Assembly (NCBI GenBank): GCA_028278555.1 | Contig: JANQEA010000035.1 | Span: 278,089 to 342,088, forward strand | Length of the DNA stretch: 64,000 nucleotides | Reading direction: 5' to 3' | Source: Candidatus Bipolaricaulota bacterium | Lineage (GTDB): Bacteria; Bipolaricaulota; Bipolaricaulia; UBA7950; UBA9294 | Part shown: in pieces, positions 45,060 through 52,770 of the stretch | How the letters are laid out: each line of letters opens with the position of its first letter | How positions within the stretch are numbered: position 1 is the first letter of the stretch | Translations under genes and position numbers: made by a program | The notes under the pieces: generated by a model | Seen by the model: the letters and a program-made list of their open reading frames with translations, nothing else | Told to the model about the DNA's origin: nothing | Database searches by the model: none

Positions 45060-45475
45060 TCCATTTCTCTTTCGGAATCGACACCGGCGACCGCTGCGAC
45101 GGGAAGGAATGTCGTAAGCCACGCCCTGGCGGCCTCCTGTGAGCCAAACGTCCTGACGCTCGAACGCGAGCCGCGGGTCAGCCCGATGAAGATCGCCCCG
45201 ATTACGCGTGCGATCGGCGAGAGGCCGACGAGTGCGACGATCACCTCGCTGCTGGGGAGGCTGGCGAAGTACTCCCGAGCCTCGCGGTCGATCGACCGGA
45301 GCCCCTCGAGCGAGATGAGGAGGAGCAACGGTCGTTGTGGAAACTGCTCGAAGGAGACGCGGGCACACTCTTGAGCCTTCTCCAGCGTGATCGAAGCGCC
45401 GGGCGTGAACTGCGCGTACAGGATCCCATCATCGTCCTTGCAGAAACTGCAGTCCGGCGTTTCGACTGTCTTCAT
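45056..45475 (-). CDS. STAS/SpoIIAA-like protein, paralogue F
   Basis: 139 aa, type II, first of the six after the HD-GYP gene (ATGA overlap at 45472). MKTVETPDCSF start; Asp63 at the acceptor position (SIDREAR); ALVGLSPIARVIGAIF; FLPVAAVAG tail. Cys9 and Cys12 lie close together. Confidence 0.8.
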   Translation of the reverse strand: MKTVETPDCSFCKDDDGILYAQFTPGASITLEKAQECARVSFEQFPQRPLLLLISLEGLRSIDREAREYFASLPSSEVIVALVGLSPIARVIGAIFIGLTRGSRSSVRTFGSQEAARAWLTTFLPVAAVAGVDSEREME

Positions 45476-47817
45476 TCCGCTTCTCCGGCGGCCCACGCGC
45501 CTTCCCGCTCTGTAGGACAGAGAGCGTTTGCCAGATCGTCGAGGGTCAGCCCCTTCTCGCGGAAGAGGCGCAGACAGGCATCGACAACGTCTGTATCGTA
45601 TTGGGCGCCCCGGCCGCGCTCGATCTCGGCGAGCGCTTCATCGAGGCTCAACGCCGGGCGGTAGGGGCGGTGGGACGACATCGCCTCGACGGTGTCCGCG
45701 ACGGCGAGGATCCGCGCGCCCTGGCCGACCGCATCGCCCTTCAGGCCGCGGGGGTAGCCAGAGCCGTCGAGGCGTTCATGGTGATCGCGGACGAGCTCGG
45801 CGATCGGCCATGGGAACGGGATCCCTTCGAGGATCCGGTGGCTCGCCTCGACGTGACCGCGGGCGAGCTTCATCTCGGCCTCACGGAGGCGACTCGGTTT
45901 GGCGAGGATCTCGCTCGGCACCGCGACCTTCCCGACATCGTGGAGCAGGCCGGCTACGCGAAGCCCCGGGATCAGATCATCGCACCCGCCCAGCTCCACC
46001 GCGATCGCGCACGCCAGGCTTGCGACGCGTTCCTGATGGCCCGCGGTGTACGGGTCGCGCAACTCGACCGTACGGGCGACGGCACGGATCGTCCCGCTCA
46101 GGGCTGCCTCGATCGCGTGTTCGTACGTCACACGTTGCGTGACATCGGTGATGAACCCTTCGATCGCGACGACCTCGCGGTCCTCGGAGAAGACGCCCTG
46201 TCCCTGCTCCCAGACCCACTTCTCAGCGCCGTCGGCGGTTCGAATCCGGTACTCCAGCTGAAACGGTTGCCCGGCCGCCAACGCCGCTTGCACTCCCTTC
46301 CAGACGCTCGGCTGATCGTCCGGGTGGATCAGCGATCCGTAGGAGACGGCACGATTCTCCATCAGATCCTTCGGGGCGTAGCCGGTCAACTCTTGCGATC
46401 CGTCGTTGACGAACTCCATCGTCCACTCACGATCGTTGCGGCATCGATAGACCATCCCCGGAAGGTTGCTCATCAGGGTGGCGAGTCGACGCTCCGTCTC
46501 TTCCCGGGCAAGCTCGGCCCGCTTTCGGAGGGTGATGTCCTGGAATGTGCCTCGCGTCTTGACGCACGTTTCGCCCTCGAGGACCGGCTCACCGTAGACG
46601 CGACACCAGATGAGTCGCCCGGTCGCCGTGTGGACCTGCAGTTCGAGATCGAACGGCTTCCCTTCCTGCACGGCGCGGGCGTAGGCCTCCTCAAGGCGCG
46701 CCCGATCGGACGACGGATAGTAGCTCAGGTGCTCATCGACGCCAGGAGGTTGCGTTTCCGGTTCAAGCTCGATGATCCGATAGAGTTCCTCGGTCCAGAC
46801 GGCTTCCCCAGTACCGAGGTCGTGCTCCCAGCCGCCGATCTGCGCCATCCGGCCGGTCTGCTTGAGGATTCGTTCGCTTTCGGCGAGCGCCTGTTGGCCG
46901 GTCACTTCGTCGGTCACGTCGGCGATCGAACCCCGCAGACCCGCAGGGCGACCGTTTTCCAGCATGACTCGGCTCGAAATCCGGATCCACCGGAGCTCGC
47001 CCCCCTTCGGTCGGATGTGATAGGTCGATTGCCCGGAGGTTGCTTCCCCGCTTAGATACTGGCCGAATCGCTCTCGGATGGCTCCGAGCTGTTCGCCTTC
47101 GAAGAAGTCATCGAAGCGTACGCCGAGCAGATCCTCCTGCGTGAACCCCATCGCGGTCACGTTGGGGCTGACGTAGGTGAATCGACCTTCGACGTCGACG
47201 GTGTAGAAGATCTCGTTGAGGCTCTCGATCAGGTCCTGATATCGGCGCTCGGCCCGCTGACGTTCGCTGTGAGAGTCGGCGAACGCGAGGGCCGCGCTGA
47301 TGTGATGGGCGAGGTTCTTCATCGAGGGAATGAACGGCTCCGCCAGACCGGGCGCGGTGATCGACAGGATTCCGCTGACCCGTCCGTTCCGATAGAGGGG
47401 GGTGAGGATGTCTCGCGTCCCTTCGTACTTCAGGCGCTTGAGGATCGTCGGGACGACCCTCGACGGAAGGAATGCCTGCAGGGCGTCGATCGTCGAGATC
47501 AACAGGGTCTCCCCGTCGAGATAGACACGGCCGAGGGGCTGAGCCTCCGTCGGGTCGACTTCGAACGTTCGCATCGAAACACCGGCGATCGTCTCGCCGA
47601 GCTTGACAAGCGTGGGCGCGAACGACGTCGCAACGAACTTGAGACGCTTGCGCGCTTCGTCGGCCATCATCACGTGTGCGTGGAATCGCTTCGAGAGGCG
47701 GAACGCGCCGGTCACGGTCTCGATGATCTCCTGCTCCTCCGAGAGGTCGTGGAGATCCGTGGAGATCCTCTCGCTGAGCTGAATTACCTCAAGGAGCTCT
47801 TCCGTCGAACGATCCAT
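45472..47817 (-). CDS. GAF-PAS-PAS-PAS-HD-GYP sensor phosphodiesterase
   Basis: A 781-aa cytoplasmic sensor: GAF-like (about 20-180), three PAS domains (about 195-310, 320-440, 445-565) and HD-GYP (about 570-760). Catalytic residues are intact: LLHDVGK (H626-D627) and DHHERLDGSGYP (678-689), so c-di-GMP hydrolysis is expected. ATG 47817 gives a natural N-terminus; the open frame up to 48084 is antisense read-through. First gene of the operon, with a promoter at 47853-47881. Confidence 0.92.
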   Translation of the reverse strand: MDRSTEELLEVIQLSERISTDLHDLSEEQEIIETVTGAFRLSKRFHAHVMMADEARKRLKFVATSFAPTLVKLGETIAGVSMRTFEVDPTEAQPLGRVYLDGETLLISTIDALQAFLPSRVVPTILKRLKYEGTRDILTPLYRNGRVSGILSITAPGLAEPFIPSMKNLAHHISAALAFADSHSERQRAERRYQDLIESLNEIFYTVDVEGRFTYVSPNVTAMGFTQEDLLGVRFDDFFEGEQLGAIRERFGQYLSGEATSGQSTYHIRPKGGELRWIRISSRVMLENGRPAGLRGSIADVTDEVTGQQALAESERILKQTGRMAQIGGWEHDLGTGEAVWTEELYRIIELEPETQPPGVDEHLSYYPSSDRARLEEAYARAVQEGKPFDLELQVHTATGRLIWCRVYGEPVLEGETCVKTRGTFQDITLRKRAELAREETERRLATLMSNLPGMVYRCRNDREWTMEFVNDGSQELTGYAPKDLMENRAVSYGSLIHPDDQPSVWKGVQAALAAGQPFQLEYRIRTADGAEKWVWEQGQGVFSEDREVVAIEGFITDVTQRVTYEHAIEAALSGTIRAVARTVELRDPYTAGHQERVASLACAIAVELGGCDDLIPGLRVAGLLHDVGKVAVPSEILAKPSRLREAEMKLARGHVEASHRILEGIPFPWPIAELVRDHHERLDGSGYPRGLKGDAVGQGARILAVADTVEAMSSHRPYRPALSLDEALAEIERGRGAQYDTDVVDACLRLFREKGLTLDDLANALCPTEREGAWAAGEAE

Positions 47818-47852
47818 CCGCGCGCTCCGATCCCGAGTGTATCTGAGATTCA

Positions 47853-47881
47853 AGTATAGCAGCATCGCAGGAATCCGTGAA
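47853..47881 (-). promoter_or_regulatory. Promoter of the c-di-GMP/STAS operon
   Basis: TTCACG (47876-47881), 17-bp spacer, TATACT (47853-47858) on the minus strand, about 36 nt before the HD-GYP start codon. The -35 is weak, so an activator may be needed. Confidence 0.45.
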
Positions 47882-47950
47882 TGGAGATCCTGGTGGGTGA
47901 TTCGACTGCGAGTGGGTCGAAACGTGCGCCGCACGCAGCCGCCTGGAAGG

Positions 47951-48802
47951 CTAACGAGGGTAGACGACCGGAGTGTCCAAATCGATCTCGACGATCTCGA
48001 TCTCGACGTAGGAGAACGGACTGTCGTCGAGGACCCAGATTCCCTTACCACGGCGTGGAATCCGGATCCCGGACACCTTGGCATCGTCGTACGTCAGGGC
48101 CCGCCAGGGTCGGAGGACCGCCTCCGGCTTCTCGTCGCGGTAGCGATCGGCTTCGAACGAGACCACTCGCCCGTCCTCGCCGAATGCGAAGACGCCATCG
48201 ACATCGCCACGTTCGCCATGCAGAGTCGCCTTCGCATGGGAATCGTCGATCGTTTCCCATGAGATATGGGACGACAGGGCGGCAAACGGGAACCAGACGA
48301 TCTCCTGGAGGTAGCGGAGGGCGGAGCCCTGGTCGAGGGACGGTCCGCTCGCGTCGACGACCGAGAAGAGGGCGAGCGGCTTCATCTGCATTCGCCCGAG
48401 GCCGCCGGTGAAAGCGTCGACACCGCGTACGAACAGGCCGGGCACCATCGAGGCCGACACTCGCCACACGAATGCGACGGGGTCGAGGGTGTAGTACTGA
48501 TCGGCACGAAATGGCATCCACGGACTCTCCGGGCCGAGCCGGATCCGGCCCACCTGCCGGAGTCGGACCGTCGATGGCATCGGTTTTCCGATGACGCCGG
48601 CGTAGCGCAACCACCGCCGAACCGGTTCGGGCAGCGGTGTGAGGTCGCCTTCGGTCACCACATGGCCCGCAGCATGCACGGCCGAGAAGAGCCCCTCGAT
48701 CTGCGAATCGACCTGGCGATCGAAGCGCCGATTGGCGATCCACACGGCGGCTCCGGCGATCCCGATGGCCAGTCCGAGGACCAGCAGGACACCTCTCCAC
48801 AT
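47951..48802 (-). CDS. DUF6544-like membrane-anchored protein
   Basis: A 283-aa protein with an N-terminal TM anchor (GVLLVLGLAIGIAGAAVWI). The rest is a beta-rich outer domain with LPEPVRRWLRYAGVIGKP, WMPFRADQYYTLDPVAFVW and WFPFAALSSHISWE, the blocks of a conserved uncharacterised family. ATG 48802 follows AAAGGAGG. Divergent from the PadR operon. Confidence 0.72.
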   Translation of the reverse strand: MWRGVLLVLGLAIGIAGAAVWIANRRFDRQVDSQIEGLFSAVHAAGHVVTEGDLTPLPEPVRRWLRYAGVIGKPMPSTVRLRQVGRIRLGPESPWMPFRADQYYTLDPVAFVWRVSASMVPGLFVRGVDAFTGGLGRMQMKPLALFSVVDASGPSLDQGSALRYLQEIVWFPFAALSSHISWETIDDSHAKATLHGERGDVDGVFAFGEDGRVVSFEADRYRDEKPEAVLRPWRALTYDDAKVSGIRIPRRGKGIWVLDDSPFSYVEIEIVEIDLDTPVVYPR

Positions 48803-48891
48803 GCCGGGACCCTCCTTTATCGATGGTTCCGAAGCATTCGACAGCCATCGGGAACGGATGTCAAGCCACAATCCCCGGGGGAAGGCTTCGC

Positions 48892-48920
48892 TTGACAGAG
48901 ATATCACGGAGCTATATTAT
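48892..48920 (+). promoter_or_regulatory. Promoter of padR operon
   Basis: TTGACA (48892-48897), 17-bp spacer, TATTAT (48915-48920), a near-consensus promoter. The -10 lies inside the palindromic operator, so PadR should block it directly. Confidence 0.75.
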
Positions 48921-48938
48921 TCCGACTATAGAATAATA
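48915..48938. promoter_or_regulatory. PadR operator palindrome
   Basis: Perfect 8-bp arms TATTATTC / GAATAATA with an 8-nt spacer, 20 bp upstream of the PadR start. It is the only such AT-rich palindrome noticed in the window. Confidence 0.65.
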
Positions 48939-48957
48939 AACAAATGGAGGTTCCAGC

Positions 48958-49545
48958 ATGTCCCTCGCACACGCAATCCTGGGATTCCTCAACTACGGAC
49001 CGAAGACCGGATACGACTTGAAGCGGGTCTTCGAGGCATCGGTCAGCTACTTCTGGAATGCGCGTCAGAGCCAGATCTACCAGACGCTGCCCGATCTCGA
49101 GAAGCGTGGCTGGGCGACGGTCGAGCTGGTCCGCCAGGACGATCGCCCGAATCGGAAGGAGTACAGCCTAACTGATGCCGGGCGGGAGGAGCTCCGGCAT
49201 TGGCTGGGTCAGGCGCAACCCAATCCGCCAATTCGGTCTCCTTTCCTCGTCCAGGTCTTCTTCTCGGGCGAGCTGCCCGATGACGAAGTCCTCGCCGTGC
49301 TCGAGGAGAAGGCCCAGGAACTTCGCGACGTGCTGGCTCTGTTCGAAACCGGCCCCGTGTCACAGCCGGTCTACGCGGAACACGTGCCGAAGCGGGACAG
49401 GTTCTTCTGGTACCTGACCCTGGACTACGGCATCGAATCGGCGCGGAGCTCGCTGCGATGGATCGAATCCGCGATCGAGCGAATTCGTGAGGGCGCCTAC
49501 GAAAGAGGCATTGACGGCGCGATCACCGAGAAGGAGACGACATGA
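48958..49545 (+). CDS. PadR family transcriptional regulator
   Basis: A 195-aa regulator: winged HTH (LAHAILGFLNYGPKTGYDLK ... IYQTLPDLEKRGWATVE) and the C-terminal Vir_act_alpha_C-type helical dimerisation domain. Autoregulation is predicted from the operator. It overlaps the reductase gene by ATGA, so its signal is probably linked to that enzyme (phenolic or xenobiotic ligand). Confidence 0.92.
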   Translation: MSLAHAILGFLNYGPKTGYDLKRVFEASVSYFWNARQSQIYQTLPDLEKRGWATVELVRQDDRPNRKEYSLTDAGREELRHWLGQAQPNPPIRSPFLVQVFFSGELPDDEVLAVLEEKAQELRDVLALFETGPVSQPVYAEHVPKRDRFFWYLTLDYGIESARSSLRWIESAIERIREGAYERGIDGAITEKETT

Positions 49546-50663
49546 ACGTTCTTGCACTCAATGGCAGTCCGCGCGGGATTGGCAGCAACACCGAGGTCTT
49601 GCTCCAGGCGTTCCTATCCGGTGCTCGCGACGCGGGCGCCGAGACCGACACGGTCGTTCTCGCGGATCTCGACATCCGCCACTGTACCGGCTGCTTCTCG
49701 TGCTGGACGCGCACGCCGGGCGTCTGTATTCACGACGACGATATGCCGAAGGTGCTGGAGCAGATCCGGCGCTCCGATGTTGTGGTGATCGCCAGTCCGC
49801 TGTACGGCAACATGCTCAGCGGGCTGATGAAGGACGGCATCGATCGAATGCTGCCGCTCTCCCATCCGGCGATGGTGAAGGACGGCGAGCAGTACGGTCA
49901 CCCCGCACGGTACGACGACGGGACGTTCCGCTACGTCGTGATCTCGAACGCCGGCTTTCCCAATCCCGGGAGCTTCGACGGCCTCAAGGCAACGTTCGGT
50001 CAGATGGATCGTGGACCGCGATCGGCGCTCGCTGGGATGATCTGCTGCGCTGCCGGCCCGATGCTCTCCGCTCCGGCGATTCGCGAGCAGGTGCAGTGGT
50101 ACCTCGACGCGGTGACGCAAGCCGGACGCGAGGTCGTCGAGGTCGGGAGGATCTCCGACGAAGCGATGGAGATCCTCGATCGATCGCTCGCCGGCGACAT
50201 GGACGGGTACGCCAACACGGTCAACGCGTACTGGCAGTCCTTCGGCGTCGACATGCCCGGAGGAAACGACGCATCCGCCGATGCGGCCGAACACGGCGGC
50301 ACGCCGATCGACCCGGCGGAGACCGTCTCGACGGTCCGCGATCTGATCTCGCGGCTGCCGGCGTCGTTCTCGTCCGAGGCAGCAGAGGATCTTCGGGCCG
50401 CCCTTCAGTTCGACATCGCCGACGAGGAGCCCGGCCGGTACTTCGTGACGATCGAGGACGGCCGGTGCGCTGCGTTCGAGGGGATCCACCCGGCGCCGAG
50501 CGTGACGATCCACGCGCCGGCCCAGGTCTGGCTCGACGTCAGCTCCGGCGCGCTCGACGGCGCGGCCGCATTCATGTCCGGGCAGTACCGAGTGACCGGC
50601 AATGTCTCTCTGCTGATGCGATTCGCCAGTCTCTTTTCCGGCGGGGAGCCCCTTCAGGGATAG
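49542..50663 (+). CDS. NAD(P)H-dependent FMN reductase/iron-sulfur flavoprotein fused to SCP2-like domain
   Basis: 373 aa. Residues 1-190: flavodoxin-like fold with LNGSPRGIGSNTEVLLQAF and ASPLYGNMLSGLMK; the CTGCFSCWTRTPGVC stretch carries Cys that may bind an Fe-S cluster, as in Isf proteins. Residues about 260-373: SCP2 sterol-carrier domain (LQFDIADEEPGRYFVTIEDG ... FMSGQYRVTGNVSLLMRF). The fusion suggests reduction of a hydrophobic substrate. Confidence 0.87.
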   Translation: MNVLALNGSPRGIGSNTEVLLQAFLSGARDAGAETDTVVLADLDIRHCTGCFSCWTRTPGVCIHDDDMPKVLEQIRRSDVVVIASPLYGNMLSGLMKDGIDRMLPLSHPAMVKDGEQYGHPARYDDGTFRYVVISNAGFPNPGSFDGLKATFGQMDRGPRSALAGMICCAAGPMLSAPAIREQVQWYLDAVTQAGREVVEVGRISDEAMEILDRSLAGDMDGYANTVNAYWQSFGVDMPGGNDASADAAEHGGTPIDPAETVSTVRDLISRLPASFSSEAAEDLRAALQFDIADEEPGRYFVTIEDGRCAAFEGIHPAPSVTIHAPAQVWLDVSSGALDGAAAFMSGQYRVTGNVSLLMRFASLFSGGEPLQG

Positions 50664-50680
50664 CCGGCGCCGCTGGATGA

Positions 50681-50718
50681 TCGTCGCTACAGCTCGAGGC
50701 GGATCTCGATCTCGCCGC
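50681..50718. repeat. 38-bp direct repeat, left copy (remnant of nitrilase-GNAT gene 3' end)
   Basis: Matches 52733-52770 with one mismatch (C vs A). It reads in minus orientation as the last codons and stop of a GNAT like that at 52739, so it may be a truncated or duplicated 3' end of that gene. Confidence 0.75.
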
Positions 50719-52732
50719 TTCTTGCGAATTGGCGGTTGCGCATTCCGCAACAGTTGAACCCGCTTCGCAGCAATCAGTTGTCAGCTAACGCTGAAGAGGA
50801 AGACGAGATTGCGTAGTGGGGCGAGCCGTCCTTCTATGAGGGCTGCTTGACGGGATTGCTATTCACAGAATAGATTCACTGATAAGAATACCAATTCGGA
50901 GCTCTCGCGTCGAAGTGACGCTCCGAGAGTCGCTCGATTCCGGAGGTGAAGGAAGTGAATCGGAAGGTGAGCTGTGTAGTGTGTGCTTGTGTTGTTCTGG
51001 TGTTCATCGCGCTTCTGTGGTCAACCCGAAGTGGGAGCCCCCCTCCCGTGTCTTCGGCAGTTGCCGCAGCGCAGCAGAGTTCTTCATCGGTGTGCTTCAA
51101 CGGCGATGGGCCGGGCTGCTCGTGCTTCGATGACTCGGGCGCTTGGGAGCCTAGTGGAGATTGGATCAACGACATCGCCCGGATGACTCTGGGAACCAGA
51201 GATTCTTGCTCTGAAGCAAGCAATCGCGGCTCCTGCGGGAAGCCGTACTACCAGTTCGTTCTCGGAATGGATACATACCTTGATGCTCTGGAGATGTCTT
51301 GGGCAGCCGAAGCATTCGGGCTGGGCGACTCTCGGGAAGCCTGGTGTTCGGAGACAGTTGCCTACTGGCATCGTCGAGCGGGGATTCCGTATCCGCGAGG
51401 CTACCGGAACGATGATTGGCATCTCTCTTGGCAGTTGACGTGGGTTAGGCCCTTCCACGTCTTCTATCAGACGGAGGAGTTGAGAGACGAGGGACGAGGC
51501 ATTTGGATCGAGCACAGCGACATTGACTACGAGAATTTCCTTCCCGGGGTGACCGTGCCGCTGCCAGGCTCCTACGTTCTTGTGCAGAAACGCGACATAG
51601 CAACCGAAAGATGGCTGAGTGGAACTCACAGCATGCTGATCGACGAGATGGTAGTCCACACCGACGACTCGGAAGGTGTACAGAGAGTCTCCTTCACGGT
51701 CATCGAAGGCAATGGACAGGGCGAATTCGTGGGTACACGAAGCTACGAGGATATCCTCCAGCACACGCCAGCAGGAGGTGTGCCCTTAGCCCAGGGCGGA
51801 AATGTCTTCATCAGGGGATTCGGTGTCGACCTAGATGCATCCGGGTATCCGGTCTATGACCCCGAGCGGTTCTTCCCGGTTGGCTCGTACGCGCCTCCAG
51901 AGAATGCTTTGAGCGCTGCGAGAGGCGTTGGGACCGCACCCGATCCACTGGCGTATCTACTGAAGGAGTACTCGGACGCCCTCCGGGAAACCAGCGGGGA
52001 GCACATCGACTGCACCCATCCGAATGTAACTGGCACCGATGCGGGCATCCCGAATGGCAGGGATACGTCATGGGTGATCCCAGCAGGGCTCCCCGGACGC
52101 GTCAGGATCGAGGTCGATTTGATCGCGACCCACCCTCTCAAGATCCGAGGGCTATACCTAAAGTGGTCGGATGAGGGCATCCCTCCAGATCTGCTGGTCA
52201 CTCGAGCCGGTGAGGACAGAGAATTCACACGTGGGCAGCTCCCTGATCTTGATCCGGTTCCCTTTGGCACTCCTCTTGTGTGCTATAGGCCGTGGCCGGC
52301 CGTCATTCCAGTCCCTGTGCGATTTGGCACTGGTGTACAAGGTGAGTCGTTGAGGTATCTGCGGATCTGGCTAACGCCGGATCCGAGCCACGAGTACGAG
52401 TTGGAAGAAATCGGCTTCTTCTACAGGTGGCCTGTCGTCAGCCAGGATAAGGGTATCACCCAAGTCATGGATGCGACTGATGAACCCTACCTTCTCGTGC
52501 CCGTGAAGCCCTGATTGCTACCTCTGCGGCGTCAGGTTTTCGCCGCTTTCGACGTTCCTGTTGTGATAGTTAGGAACCACCTGAAGATCCACCGTAGACG
52601 GCAGGTCAGACCGCGTTGTCTTCAGAGAAGCTGGCTCCGATTGGATGAGCACTTGGAGTAAGTTCGCACCTTGGTGCCGGAGGGCGGTGGGTTCTCCGGC
52701 TTGTCGTCGAAGTTCCAGCATTCGATCGTCTG
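50719..52732. mobile_element. About 2-kb insertion-like block bounded by the 38-bp repeat
   Basis: The block lies between the two copies of the repeat, has a visibly lower GC and different codon use, and contains one gene (50955-52514) plus AT-richer flanks. No transposase, integrase or terminal inverted repeats were found, so the mechanism (homologous or illegitimate insertion) is open. Confidence 0.45.
50955..52514 (+). CDS. Secreted CHAP/NlpC-like amidase-fold protein
   Basis: 519 aa. An N-terminal TM or signal anchor (VVCACVVLVFIALLWS) is followed by a Cys-rich start. EAWCSETVAYWHRRAGIP resembles the catalytic-Cys helix of CHAP/NlpC amidases, and SGTHSMLIDEMVV would hold the His, with PGSYVLV between. 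The C-terminal part is beta-rich. It may be a wall-active enzyme or toxin. GTG 50955 follows GGAGG at 8 nt; GTG 50946 is an alternative. Codon use differs from neighbours, which suggests transfer. Confidence 0.65.
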   Translation: MNRKVSCVVCACVVLVFIALLWSTRSGSPPPVSSAVAAAQQSSSSVCFNGDGPGCSCFDDSGAWEPSGDWINDIARMTLGTRDSCSEASNRGSCGKPYYQFVLGMDTYLDALEMSWAAEAFGLGDSREAWCSETVAYWHRRAGIPYPRGYRNDDWHLSWQLTWVRPFHVFYQTEELRDEGRGIWIEHSDIDYENFLPGVTVPLPGSYVLVQKRDIATERWLSGTHSMLIDEMVVHTDDSEGVQRVSFTVIEGNGQGEFVGTRSYEDILQHTPAGGVPLAQGGNVFIRGFGVDLDASGYPVYDPERFFPVGSYAPPENALSAARGVGTAPDPLAYLLKEYSDALRETSGEHIDCTHPNVTGTDAGIPNGRDTSWVIPAGLPGRVRIEVDLIATHPLKIRGLYLKWSDEGIPPDLLVTRAGEDREFTRGQLPDLDPVPFGTPLVCYRPWPAVIPVPVRFGTGVQGESLRYLRIWLTPDPSHEYELEEIGFFYRWPVVSQDKGITQVMDATDEPYLLVPVKP

Positions 52733-52770
52733 TCGTCGCTACAGATCGAGGCGGATCTCGATCTCGCCGC
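52733..52770. repeat. 38-bp direct repeat, right copy
   Basis: Right copy of the 50681-50718 repeat. It covers the last nine codons and stop of the nitrilase-GNAT gene. Confidence 0.75.

Noticed and set aside
50681..52770. Repeat pair as integrase attachment sites
   Set aside because: No integrase or tRNA gene; the repeat is coding sequence of a GNAT end and has one mismatch.
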